Assembly: GCA_028023455.1 (NCBI GenBank)
Contig: JAQFVV010006200.1
Span: forward strand, 3,667,738 to 3,731,737
Length of the DNA: 64,000 nt
Reading direction: 5' to 3'
From: Epiperipatus broadwayi
Lineage: Eukaryota > Onychophora > Udeonychophora > Euonychophora > Peripatidae
In this document: positions 38,201 to 43,261 of the stretch, one piece after another
Position numbering within the stretch: position 1 is the stretch's first letter
How the letters are laid out: each line of letters starts with the position of its first letter
Translations under genes and position numbers: made by a program
The notes under the pieces: model-generated
The model's database searches: none
The model's input: only the letters and a program-made list of their open reading frames with translations
What the model was told of the DNA's origin: nothing

Positions 38201-40145
38201 TGTGTCTTAAGAAATAATAGTTAGATTTGTTTAGGTATATTAATCTATAATTAATCAGGTTTTAACACATTTCATAATTACAAACTGGAATGGTATCCAT
38301 TATTTGTTTATTGTATCAACTTCAATTGTTTATATATACATTGTAAAAACAACTATATATATATGTCTATACTTTTTATATTTAAGATTTGAAAGAAATG
38401 ATGGGACCATCAGAGCCCAAAGTAGTTTCAGATAAAAATCTGCCTCTTCTGGTTCGCCAACTTGCTTTACATGCCAATGTAAGTATTCTGTTAAGGTTTT
38501 TTTTTTTAAATTTTATAATACTGTGAATATTTAAATAAGTTTATGTAGTTGGATTAATTTTCATACTTAGATACTACCATTTATGACAATGTCTTCCAAA
38601 TATAGAAACTAGTGAAGAAGTCAATGAATGCTAATTAGAGTATTTATTTAAATTAATCATACTTAAATTAACTTAAATCAACAGATTATAATGACAGTCT
38701 TAATCTTTAATAGAAGATTTATTATATATATAAGAATTTTCTTTTCAAGATCAATTTTTTTATTTTTTTAATCGAGTACACAAATGTACCACATTTTGTT
38801 ATATACAAGTCAATAAATGTCAGGTTTGAGTTGGTAAAGAAGTATAGTAAAATACCATATTAATCCAATTCCCTATAATTCAGTAATGTCTACTTTCTGG
38901 GAAAAAATATATGGATATCTTTTAAATTTTCATGATTGCTAGACTTCATTATTGTAGTATCAGTAAAGATTCATTTATGTAACATTAAAAAATTTAATCA
39001 CATACATAAAAAAAGTAAATACAATAAATTAATGTATGCGCATTTTAAAATAGAGGGAAAATATATTTAAATATAATTTTTCTATTTTATTTTTTTCTAA
39101 AGTTATCATTTATTATATGATGTACCAAATTATAAACTTGTTGGAAGAATCTGAAAGGAGGATACTTATGTCTAAATCAGCTGACATTAAAATAGCAATA
39201 TTTTAGTTTACAATGCTACACTTTAATGACGATAAAAAGAATAGGAACTAATCAATATTTTTTATTATATAAAAATAAATATATAGAATGTATGTATCCA
39301 CAATATATATTAAACTTATTTATATTTAAAATTTAAATTTCAAGCACCATATGATTGTTTTAAAAACATTTGACATTTATAATGGTGGTAAGAAGATGTT
39401 AAGAAGTATAGAACTGAATAATTTTTATTCTAGAAAAATTAATAATTCAGAAAGGTGGAAACCAATGTTGCTTATTGTTGTATGATGTAGAAACTTTTTC
39501 TATGTTTTGAAAATGTTCTCTAATGGTATTAGCATGATCTAATGATTTTCTATGTATTTAAATTTTTTATAGCAATTAAAATTAATTTCTAATAAAATTA
39601 ATTTACCATATCACTACTACTATAATTTTAGTTTCAGTATATCAATAATTTTTTACCACTTATTGTTTTCATTGCGGATGAATTTATTTAAGGTCAAAAT
39701 TAATCAAATGTTTATTGTAATGCACATGGATATTGAATTTAATGTCCATTGCTAGATTGACACCTAATTTATCTATAACATGAATTAAGCAGTTTATTAA
39801 AGTGGCATGATTTTATTATGTGAATGATATATGAATATGTGTGTAGTATATAAATTAGATCTGTTTCAATGAGAATTTAACTTTGTTTCATAGAATGTGT
39901 GTTTCACATCTTATTCTTAGTTTTTTTTATTTATATTTCTTTAGTTAGCAGCAAGAATTTTAGAGCAACAAAAGCGAAGACCAGGTGATCCTTATGCTTC
40001 CAATTGGTTAGAACGTCTACGACAAATCAAGCGGATCAGACAAAGAGTATTAGAATGTCAAATTCTAGATGATGAAGAAACATCCCTTGATCCTCTGACG
40101 CCCCCTAAGCACACTATGATGGAAGATTTTACTGATTTTGTCTGA
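2234..40145 (+). CDS. TSC2: TSC2 (tuberin), 3' part of gene, Rheb-GAP module, multi-exon
   Basis: Tuberin is the catalytic subunit of the TSC1-TSC2 complex. It stimulates GTP hydrolysis by Rheb and so restrains mTORC1 at the lysosome. Eight exons join in frame with GT-AG borders: 12845-13377, 13450-13525, 19412-19498, 20569-20749, 21190-21326, 29480-29558, 38387-38478 and 39945-40145. They encode 461 residues plus a stop. A ninth exon at 2234-2283 is tentative. The product holds a charged Ser-rich linker (about 180 residues), the Rap/Ran-GAP-type domain starting at [15 protein letters not shown], the Asn-thumb motif HIGND, a basic helix [15 protein letters not shown] and the terminus MEDFTDFV. 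The match to animal tuberin is by recognition of these conserved blocks, not by a search. The N-terminal two thirds (TSC1-binding and HEAT-type region) lie outside the window. Introns of 0.07 to 10.6 kb are full of transposons. No frameshift or stop interrupts the joined reading frame. Confidence 0.95.
2755..2825 (-). repeat. tRNA-derived SINE-like remnant
   Basis: On the minus strand, GAGCTAAAGATTCCTGGACT followed by GATTCTC resembles the GAGCTGAAGGTTCCTGG(N)TCAAT motif seen at 20880. That motif is the anticodon to T-arm part of a tRNA-like head with a B-box. The A-box side is weak. Degenerate copy. Confidence 0.35.
2826..4440. other. AT-rich intron sequence
   Basis: No coding exon. A possible tRNA-like B-box (AAGTTCAATTCCTGATC) near 3868-3884 is the only structured item. 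Confidence 0.5.
4440..4530 (-). repeat. tRNA-derived SINE-like remnant
   Basis: The minus strand reads AGTAGTAGAGCAGCAGTCTT then AAGAGCTAAAGGTTTCTGAA. This has the layout of the repeat at 20840-20925 (A-box-like stretch, then GAGCTRAAGGTTYCTG). It is heavily mutated and lies next to the 3' end of LINE-A copy 1. Confidence 0.4.
4545..7340 (-). mobile_element. LINE-A copy 1, decayed APE-type non-LTR retrotransposon
   Basis: The whole stretch aligns by eye, block by block, to the better-preserved minus-strand copy at 47991-50945. On the minus strand one can still read endonuclease pieces ([29 protein letters not shown]) near 7040-7200 and RT-region pieces in broken frames. Its 3' tail near 4550 is TTGAAAATGATGATA-like, the same ATGATG tail as the other copies. 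Many stops and short deletions (for example near 4610-4660) show it is old. It lies in the long TSC2 intron, antisense to the gene. The 90 bp beyond 7240 are not present in the other copy and may be extra 5' sequence. Confidence 0.8.
7504..8770 (+). mobile_element. LINE-B copy 1, decayed reverse transcriptase
   Basis: The reading frame from 7504 to 7965 contains [20 protein letters not shown] and [19 protein letters not shown], the usual start of a LINE RT domain (linker, then LKxGKAxGPDEI). Translation with frameshifts continues as [16 protein letters not shown] and [11 protein letters not shown] (RT motif 2), then [11 protein letters not shown] at about 8490 (the catalytic YADD box) and [15 protein letters not shown] (thumb). 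Several stops disrupt it. The 3' end near 8755-8775 (AAGGATGCTCCATAA) also occurs in the minus-strand copy at 54280-54300. It is placed head to head with LINE-A copy 1, 160 bp apart. Confidence 0.75.
9545..9994 (+). mobile_element. probable 5' LTR of a Gypsy-type element
   Basis: This GC-richer block ends in AATACACAACA right before a tRNA primer-binding site at 9996. It holds a TATAAATA box at about 9618-9625 with a CATTCCAGT-like initiator 25-35 bp further on, as in insect Gypsy LTR promoters. The left border is uncertain. The same AATACACAACA end is seen on a possible solo LTR at 52737-52891. Confidence 0.45.
9996..10054 (+). promoter_or_regulatory. primer-binding site complementary to a tRNA-Ser 3' half
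   Basis: TGGCATAGTTGACAGGATTC begins with TGG, complementary to a tRNA CCA end. The minus strand reads as the 3' half of a tRNA-Ser: variable arm TGGGATTTCCCAC, T-arm AGGTTTGAATCCT, acceptor strand, then CCA. Because CCA is not encoded in eukaryotic tRNA genes, this is better explained as a retroelement primer-binding site than as a tRNA gene. The complementarity runs far past the usual 18 nt. Confidence 0.6.
10075..10325 (+). pseudogene. Gypsy gag remnant
   Basis: The translation [17 protein letters not shown], one stop, then [20 protein letters not shown] and a run to a stop near 10320 resembles the Gypsy/Mag gag block (LRDQFVxGLxDExIQxRLLxExxLTFExALEIA). It follows the primer-binding site in the expected order and spacing. 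No protease or pol follows, so the element is truncated. Confidence 0.55.
10620..11710 (+). mobile_element. Penelope-like element, 3' end with GIY-YIG endonuclease fragment
   Basis: The reading frame 10875-11153 encodes [18 protein letters not shown] and [15 protein letters not shown]. This is the GIY-YIG nuclease of Penelope-like elements (YVGxT...R...H) and its C-terminal K.xxLNRD tail. No RT is visible upstream. The 3' flank ends with the hairpin motif TTGATGATGACTGCAGG...GTCGAAAC at 11656-11685, a sequence type also found at the ends of the Penelope palindromes further right. Strongly AT-rich non-coding sequence separates the ORF from this motif. The left border is a guess. Confidence 0.75.
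11760..12844. other. AT-rich intron sequence
   Basis: TA repeats near 11955-11990 and homopolymer runs; nothing recognisable up to the exon at 12845. Confidence 0.5.
12845..13377 (+). CDS. TSC2: TSC2 exon: Ser/Lys-rich linker leading into the GAP domain
   Basis: The acceptor is ...TTTTTCCAAG at 12844 and the donor is GTAAAA at 13378. It encodes about 177 residues, rich in Ser, Lys and Glu, with several SP sites ([15 protein letters not shown]). Such low-complexity sequence is typical of the phosphorylated linker before the tuberin GAP domain. [10 protein letters not shown] at 13241-13270 resembles the Akt site context around human Thr1462 (basic at -5 and -3, then TIS). The exon ends in GINP plus two bases of a Ser codon, completed by the next exon to read GINPSFVFLQ. 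The open reading frame, strong coding character and phase agreement make this exon secure. Its N-terminal part is poorly conserved, so the phosphosite is an inference. Confidence 0.93.
13450..13525 (+). CDS. TSC2: TSC2 exon: start of GAP domain ([10 protein letters not shown])
   Basis: The acceptor CTTTTACAG ends at 13449 and was preferred over the CAG at 13464 because it restores the tuberin block [13 protein letters not shown]. The product continues [13 protein letters not shown] and the donor is GTAAGT at 13526. The intron before it is only 72 bp, the shortest in the window. The exon ends in phase 0. Confidence 0.96.
14380..15440 (+). mobile_element. LINE-C, decayed C-terminal half of a reverse transcriptase ORF
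   Basis: Reading + strand with frameshifts gives [15 protein letters not shown], then KAEKKI and GLRNWH near 14455-14570. This fits the thumb block of LINE RTs (YLGVxxxxxLxF...KAxKKLxxL). Near 15140-15400 the phrases [29 protein letters not shown] and [18 protein letters not shown] match the Cys-rich C-terminal region (CxxCxxxxEDxxH) in layout. The copy is old and not assignable to a clade. Confidence 0.45.
15798..15999. mobile_element. foldback/MITE with perfect 61-bp terminal inverted repeats
   Basis: 15798-15858 and 15939-15999 are exact reverse complements (ATTGAAATTAAACTGAGAGA...). An 80-bp unique centre separates them. The arms are GC-richer than the surroundings and contain CpGs. TTAA occurs at the same place in both arms, eight bases inside the ends, so the true element may be TTAA-flanked (piggyBac-like), but this is not certain. 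No coding capacity. Arms with no mismatch indicate a recent origin or gene conversion. Confidence 0.8.
15999..17560. other. AT-rich intron sequence
   Basis: A short direct repeat GATATCTGATTAC near 17220-17245 is the only pattern seen. No exon or repeat of known type. Confidence 0.45.
17560..17660 (+). repeat. tRNA-derived SINE-like sequence
   Basis: AATGGTTAGCTGAATTCG, TATGGCCAGCTACCTGC and a B-box-like GGATTCGAATTT follow one another at tRNA-like spacing, but the variable region is long. Probable head of a tRNA-Ser/Leu-type SINE remnant. Confidence 0.4.
18265..18748. mobile_element. Penelope-type inverted repeat (foldback)
   Basis: AACACACAAATAAACAACAC at 18427-18446 is matched in reverse complement at 18628-18649. 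The symmetry continues inwards through ATGTTTCGA / TCGAAACAT and outwards to AAATGTTGATTG / ACATTCAACATTT and to ATGTTGGA / TCCAACAT. The minus strand of the left arm holds CTTGAAGAAGAG...CTCGAAACAT, the same hairpin type as the Penelope ends. Inner loop about 18503-18581. Confidence 0.65.
19412..19498 (+). CDS. TSC2: TSC2 exon: GAP domain, [12 protein letters not shown] block
   Basis: An 87-bp exon with a poly-T acceptor (TTTTTTTTTAG) and donor GTAATA. It encodes [17 protein letters not shown] followed by [12 protein letters not shown], the conserved beta-strand of Rap/tuberin GAP domains. Both borders are in phase 0. The donor is weaker than consensus but the reading frame continues cleanly into the next exon. 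Confidence 0.96.
20569..20749 (+). CDS. TSC2: TSC2 exon: GAP domain core
   Basis: A 181-bp exon with acceptor TGTTTTAG and donor GTGAAT. It encodes [16 protein letters not shown], a helix with [14 protein letters not shown], and [11 protein letters not shown] followed by SWQDDIMQ. These are the standard tuberin blocks (in vertebrates roughly EFLTGLGRLIELKD, YLGGLD and WHDDIMQ). It leaves one base for the next exon, which completes a Val codon. Confidence 0.97.
20836..20925 (+). repeat. tRNA-derived SINE-like sequence
   Basis: AATAGTTAAATGGCAGTCTG, ATGAGCTGAAGGTTCCTGG and ATCAATTTCC are laid out like a tRNA from D-arm through anticodon and T-arm (B-box GGATCAATTTCC). Similar strings occur at 2760 and 4460, so this is a dispersed family. 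Confidence 0.45.
21190..21326 (+). CDS. TSC2: TSC2 exon: catalytic Asn-thumb segment
   Basis: A 137-bp exon that starts in phase 1, with acceptor TATTTTTAG and donor GTATGT. It encodes [13 protein letters not shown], a short loop, then [16 protein letters not shown]. In Rap/Rheb GAPs the Asn of the HxGND motif is the catalytic Asn thumb; here it is codon 21267-21269 and is intact. The segment ends with [10 protein letters not shown] in phase 0. The retained Asn suggests an active GAP. Confidence 0.97.
21531..22560. other. GC-richer intronic insert of unknown identity
   Basis: Base composition jumps from very AT-rich intron to mixed sequence between about 21531 and 22560, with short simple repeats (GAGAGAGAGAGA and CACACACACA near 21900-21960) in the middle. 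Short open stretches on the + strand (21599-21787, 22252-22476) have no recognisable domain. No terminal repeats or target duplications were found by eye. It may be an LTR-type or other transposon remnant in the TSC2 intron. Confidence 0.4.
22561..24178. other. AT-rich intron sequence
   Basis: T-rich runs dominate. The possible repeat TCCATGCTGGCACTAG near 23590 stands out weakly. No exon. Confidence 0.45.
24187..24623. mobile_element. non-autonomous hAT element (MITE) with 8-bp target site duplication
   Basis: The termini are CAGGGATGTCCAAC and, on the right, GTTGGCCACCCCTG, which are imperfect inverted repeats of the hAT type (CAGGG...). They are flanked on both sides by the exact 8-bp duplication ATATAGAT (24179-24186 and 24624-24631). 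Near the left end lies the palindromic stretch TCGATCGTGATCCACCGGTC followed by GATCGTGAGG, familiar from hAT ends. The element is 437 bp and has no transposase. The small open stretch on its minus strand is not a gene. Confidence 0.92.
24632..27501. other. AT-rich intron sequence
   Basis: A G-rich simple run (GTGGGGGGTGGTGGTGGTGG) lies near 25003-25022. Otherwise no gene, repeat array or terminal-repeat element was found. Confidence 0.45.
27502..27693. mobile_element. near-perfect foldback made of two Penelope-type ends
   Basis: ATTTATCCAAATCACTTTGA... to 27591 is the reverse complement of 27604-27693 with only a few mismatches. Each arm carries the hairpin GACTGCAGGATAGTC next to GAAAC/AAAAC and CTATTTGT-type AT-rich sequence. 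A spacer of about 12 bp separates them. The open frame across it is a by-product of the palindrome. Confidence 0.85.
27694..29150. other. AT-rich intron sequence
   Basis: No coding signal or recognisable repeat. Confidence 0.45.
29150..29225 (+). repeat. tRNA-like SINE remnant
   Basis: GTAGTTGCTAGTCAGTGG resembles a D-arm/A-box, and 55 bp further AAGTTCAAACC is a good B-box. Weakly supported; no second copy of high similarity was found. Confidence 0.3.
29480..29558 (+). CDS. TSC2: TSC2 exon: GAP domain, GQF block
   Basis: The acceptor is TTCTTACAG and the donor GTAAGA. It encodes [18 protein letters not shown] followed by AVTMLVKD, matching the GQFN...VIVTPLDYE..N strand of tuberin. It leaves one base for the next exon. 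The preceding intron of 8.15 kb holds a GC-richer insert, a hAT MITE and a Penelope-type foldback. Confidence 0.95.
30197..32050. mobile_element. 1.85-kb palindrome built from Penelope-like element 3' ends
   Basis: 30197-31013 and about 31105-32050 are long, imperfect reverse complements. Paired landmarks include GTTTCAACTCTCCTGCAGTC (30283) with GACTGCAGGACTGTTGAAAC (31948), and AACTAATTTTATCTTTA (30395) with TAAAGATAAAATTAGTT (31843). The right arm starts with a broken GIY-YIG endonuclease frame on + ([13 protein letters not shown] near 31035, [16 protein letters not shown] near 31165). The centre is about 31014-31104. The right arm alone holds an insert near 31545-31665. The palindrome sits inside LINE-D. 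Confidence 0.8.
31545..31665. repeat. extra segment present in only one arm of the palindrome
   Basis: GCTTGTGGTTGAACACCTGT and the following 100 bp have no partner in the left arm, where the corresponding place (30570-30605) is about 22 bp of AT-rich sequence. The segment has higher GC and no named identity. It is a later insertion or a deletion from the other arm. Confidence 0.45.
32946..33973. other. AT-rich intron sequence with a poly-C tract
   Basis: A C-only run of about 14 bases followed by CACGCACACACA lies near 33541-33567. The open frame 33010-33240 has no recognisable domain. Confidence 0.45.
33640..33715 (+). repeat. tRNA-like SINE remnant
   Basis: ATTGTAGTGATAGAGTAGTA and AATTCTGACACTTCAAATGC show a D-arm-like and T-arm-like order, resembling the minus-strand repeat at 35755-35830. 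Degenerate; low certainty. Confidence 0.3.
34325..34487. repeat. foldback element with TAACTAGA(A/G)GGATTTGAA arms
   Basis: TAACTAGAAGGATTTGAATG on the left is matched by TTCAAATCCCTCTAGTTA on the right. The symmetry continues to CATCTCAAACAACT / AGTTGTTTGAGATG, leaving a centre of roughly 30 bp. The right arm GTTCAAATCCC looks like a tRNA B-box, and a related single copy lies at 53215-53285, so a SINE origin is possible. Confidence 0.65.
35755..35830 (-). repeat. tRNA-like SINE remnant
   Basis: The minus strand contains TAGTTTAGCCTAGAGATAGA (A-box-like) and TTTGGATTGATTCCAC (B-box-like GGATTGATTCC) at 40-bp spacing. Nested in the hAT-like element. Confidence 0.35.
35905..36440. repeat. imperfect direct repeats of about 211 bp
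   Basis: GTGACAAAAAGGTGTC at 36005 returns as ATGACAAAATGGTATC at 36216. AAAAAAGTATTCCT...ATATTTAAATAAAAAA also recurs, and the AACATTTTCATTTACnTATA string appears at 35970 and 36405. About 2.5 units, diverged. Confidence 0.6.
36515..36665. mobile_element. family-X MITE copy, diverged foldback
   Basis: CACATGATCACTATTTCTTA matches the terminal sequence of the copies at 41.4, 52.4 and 62.5 kb. ACAGTAATGCCATCC on the left pairs with GGTGGCATTATATAAAGAG on the right. Diverged relative to the others. Confidence 0.55.
36937..37149. repeat. three tandem 71-bp repeats
   Basis: The unit begins TGTGATGACTAAATGTCTAA and recurs at 36937, 37008 and 37079 with only one or two substitutions among copies, so the array is young or homogenised. 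Inside a TSC2 intron; no coding potential. Confidence 0.95.
37883..38132. mobile_element. foldback MITE (TAATCAGTCAATCAAATCAC family)
   Basis: ATTAATCAGTCAATCAAATC on the left pairs with GATTTGATTGGATGATTAA on the right. The symmetry runs on to GGTAATCAGCCAATTAGCTC / GAGCTATTTGGCTAATTA, with a 90-bp centre. A diverged relative is at 62721-62864. It ends only about 250 bp before the 38387 exon. Confidence 0.75.
38387..38478 (+). CDS. TSC2: TSC2 exon: end of GAP domain
   Basis: The acceptor is ATTTAAG and the donor GTAAGT. It encodes [16 protein letters not shown] followed by [15 protein letters not shown]. The block VSDxNLPxxxRQxALHAN is a strong signature of tuberin and marks the C-terminal edge of the GAP domain. 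The intron on its left is 8.8 kb and contains the split LINE, the large palindrome and the hAT-like element. Confidence 0.97.
38479..39944. other. last TSC2 intron, AT-rich
   Basis: No repeat family or extra exon recognised in this 1.47-kb intron. Confidence 0.5.
39945..40145 (+). CDS. TSC2: TSC2 terminal exon with stop codon
   Basis: The acceptor is TATTTCTTTAG. It encodes 66 residues and ends with TGA at 40143-40145. [13 protein letters not shown] and the basic helix [11 protein letters not shown] correspond to the C-terminal basic region of tuberin, which in mammals overlaps a calmodulin-binding and nuclear-localisation segment. The last residues MMEDFTDFV match the conserved EDFTxFV terminus. 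The tail between these blocks is short ([17 protein letters not shown]), much shorter than in vertebrates. Confidence 0.97.
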   Translation, partial: LAARILEQQKRRPGDPYASNWLERLRQIKRIRQRVLECQILDDEETSLDPLTPPKHTMMEDFTDFV

Positions 40146-40600
40146 ATAGACAACATATATTGTATATTTTGCCTTTTGAGAAGGCGTTTTTTTTTTTTTT
40201 TAAAATAAAAAAAATTCACTATTTTCTTCAATGAACTGCTTCAGTTCCCTGGTTTGTTTTACAGTGAATTTACTAGTTTTTTTTTTGTTTGTTTGTTTGA
40301 TTGATTGATTGATTGAATTTTTCATTTGATTTTAATAATTTTTTAAGCATCTGTGATTCTTTTTTATTTAAGTTACTGTATAGACATTTTTTAATGTCTT
40401 TACTTTGCTTTTTTTTTTTTTGTTAATTTGTTTACAATGAAATAATCCTTCCATATTACTTTTGTAGTGTGGTATTAAATTTTTTTTTTTTCTAAAATAT
40501 TGCAGTATTTTTTTATTTGTCATATGATAATATTTTAATGCTTGAATTGGAAAGTTGTGAAAGAATCAATAAACCACTCATTATTAGAGATGGTGGCTTG
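40146..40600 (+). terminator. TSC2: TSC2 3' UTR and probable polyadenylation signal
   Basis: The sequence after the stop codon is T-rich with long T tracts. AATAAA lies at 40568-40573, followed about 20 bp later by a GT-rich stretch (GATGGTGGCTTGATTG), the usual layout of a cleavage and polyadenylation site. This would give a 3' UTR of about 440-460 nt. AATAAAs further on are not excluded in such AT-rich DNA. Confidence 0.6.
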
Positions 40601-41265
40601 ATTGCTATTTTTATCCATTAAACCTGAATTATATTAGTAATTTAAAAGCTTAAAGGAGCGGTTTAAAAACATTTATTAGGCTCCTATGAAGATTATTAAC
40701 CATTTAATTAGGATATTCTGAAAAAATTTTAAACTTTTCATAATAAGAAAAATATTGATAAAAAAAAATAATTTAGAAATTTATTATTCATGAATAATAA
40801 ATAATTGCCAATGAATGATAAAATGTTTAACTTTTTTTTTTTTTGGATAGAATAATAGATTGACGTATTGTGTTCTTAAGTTTAAAAATATTTTTAGATG
40901 GCTGAAAATTCCTAAGCTATTTAAAGTAATTTTTAAGTTGCCAATACAATTAGTATCTGGTATTAGTTACTAAATAGATAAGTAGTTGAAAGCATATGCT
41001 AACAGAAGAAAAAATATAGTGTGTTTTTCACTGTTTAGGAGTTACTTTAAACCTATTGACAGTAAGCCCACAGTTATGTGTCTTTAAATTTAATGATATC
41101 AAGAATATACATATAGTGTTAAAAGACATTGTGGTTGTAAGACTCAACTGTTTTTTCATTGCATGTGTGTGTGGTACATTAATTACAGCATCAGTACTAA
41201 TGCTTATTTTGATATCCTTGATCTTTTGGCATTATGATGGATATGCAACAAGCTAGTTTTGGAAA

Positions 41266-41352
41266 ACAAAATAGTCTACTGCAAACTTAAAATAGTTACT
41301 CATTGGCTTGAGAAAAGCAATGATGATGTTTTAATTTAGTAGACTATTTTGG
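41266..41352. repeat. short inverted repeat
   Basis: AAAATAGTCTACT and AGTAGACTATTTT are inverted partners around a 55-bp loop, directly left of a family-X copy. May be its left flank or an independent small foldback. Confidence 0.5.
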
Positions 41353-41354
41353 GA

Positions 41355-41605
41355 AGATTTAAACTAAACAAGACAAAACTCTCTCCATACAGTAGTGCCA
41401 CCCTGTGCCAACTAGAGTAATCAATGCATGCCAGAAGGCTTGTGCATAAAATCCCTATCTAATGCCTACTCATCCAATATCCCCAGACTAGTTTCCGGCT
41501 TGTGGCCTTCATCAGTGAGGAGCCTTGGATCTGAGAGCACTGCATCTAGATCTTGTGCTAGTATAAGAGATAGTGATCATGTGATGTTTAGTGGTTTAAG
41601 ATTTA
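41355..41605. mobile_element. family-X MITE copy
   Basis: CTCTCCATACAGTAGTGCCA and the next 170 bp are nearly identical to 52455-52620. At the right it ends TGTGCTAGTATAAGAGATAG then TGATCATGTGATG, the reverse complement of the left terminus of the 52.4 kb copy. This defines terminal inverted repeats starting near CATCACATGATCA. The open stretch across it is not a gene. Confidence 0.8.
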
Positions 41606-42880
41606 AACTACTGATTTGAAAATTTGAAGAATTGATGTGCTTCAACTAATAGGGTATGCATTCTTGATATATTTTCCAAAGTCTAGTAAAAACATAGGAG
41701 ATCTAATAAATGTTATAAAGTAAACATGATCCATCTGTTAATTCTTATGTTATAAAGGACAAACATGAACCAAATGAGTTCTTAGAATCTAAATATGTTT
41801 TGGAAATATAGTGTACTTAGTTAATTTTTTTGTTTTAATGGACATTTAGTAAAACATATACAAAGCAATGACATCTCAGGATTTTTTTTTTAAAGGATAT
41901 AAAATTAAAAAATATCAGGATTTTCTCAAATACACAATCATATCCATGACCCTTGGTTACAAGTTCTTGGCCCAGATATAAAAATTCATGATTAATAGTG
42001 AACCATATAAACCATGTATTTTAAATGCACATTTAAATAGTTGTATGTATATCCTGTATATATATGTTGAAAACATGTATAAAACGTTTGTAATTATGTA
42101 CACACACTGCAGATACATTGTGAATTAAAAAGATTAAAATTTCTTTTGTAATAATTTTTATTTATTTAATAGCCAATAACTTAAATCATGGATATGGAAA
42201 TCCAAATACACGGATAATGAATATAATTTTACACTATTTTAGTGTAGTAGTCTTAATATTTTCTAGGTTTCTTCATTTATATATTAATTTTTAAAAACTG
42301 TAATGTTCTATTTACACAATTTCATAAAAATTTTAGTTTTCCAATAGTTGATATGTATATATTTAGGAATTGATATGTGTATATATTTACATATAAAATA
42401 ATTTTTTTTTGCCAAAAAGGGTCAAAGGAATTTATAATTAGTATATAATGGAGAATACTAAAATATGTAATTTTTGGTCTACTATCATACTTATATGTTA
42501 TACAAAACTTGACTGTTTGATTCTCAGTTCATTTTTGTAGAATAGTTTACATGAAGTAAAAGGAGATTATATAATGTGTAGGGGCAATTGTTTCTCATTA
42601 TTGTAGGTCAATAGCCTGAAACTAACCTGGTGATTTAGATAACATCAAATAAATTACTCATACTATTACAATCAGCTACATCAGATGGCTCCGGAAAAGA
42701 ATGGATTACTTCTAACTTAGATGCTGAAAATACATTGAGAGATTCATATAGTATTTTAATATATTTCAACCTTTGCCAAAAGATTAAAGTTGCCTTCAGT
42801 TAGCATATAAATCAAGAAAGGTGGATTGGATGCAAAATCTCAGAGTGTTTGAATTTTAGATCATTGAGTTAGACATTCTT
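41606..42880. other. intergenic AT-rich sequence
   Basis: Nothing coding. A few A/T runs and TA-rich strings. Confidence 0.45.
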
Positions 42881-43261
42881 TGATTAATATCAATATTCAG
42901 AAGCTAGTTTAAGGATTTGGATGATTCTCTATCATCATTAAATCTACTAGTTATTTAAGCTTACAGTATATAATTATGCTCCTAATTTTCAGTTTATTGC
43001 TAATTATTGATTAATATCAATATTCAGAAGCTAGTTTAAGGATTTGGATGATTCTCTATCATCATTAAGTCTACTAGTTATTTAAGTTTACAGTATATAA
43101 TTATGCTTCTAATTTTCAGTTTATTGCTAATTATTGATTAATATCACTATTCAGAAGCTAGTTTAAGGATTTGGATGATTCTCTATCATTATTAAGTCTA
43201 CTAGTTATTTAAGCTTACAGTATATAATTATGCTTCTAATTTTCAGTTTATTGCTAATTAT
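42881..43261. repeat. three tandem 127-bp repeats
   Basis: The unit begins TGATTAATATCAATATTCAG and repeats at 42881, 43008 and 43135 with about three substitutions per copy. Downstream of TSC2, no coding potential. Confidence 0.95.
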
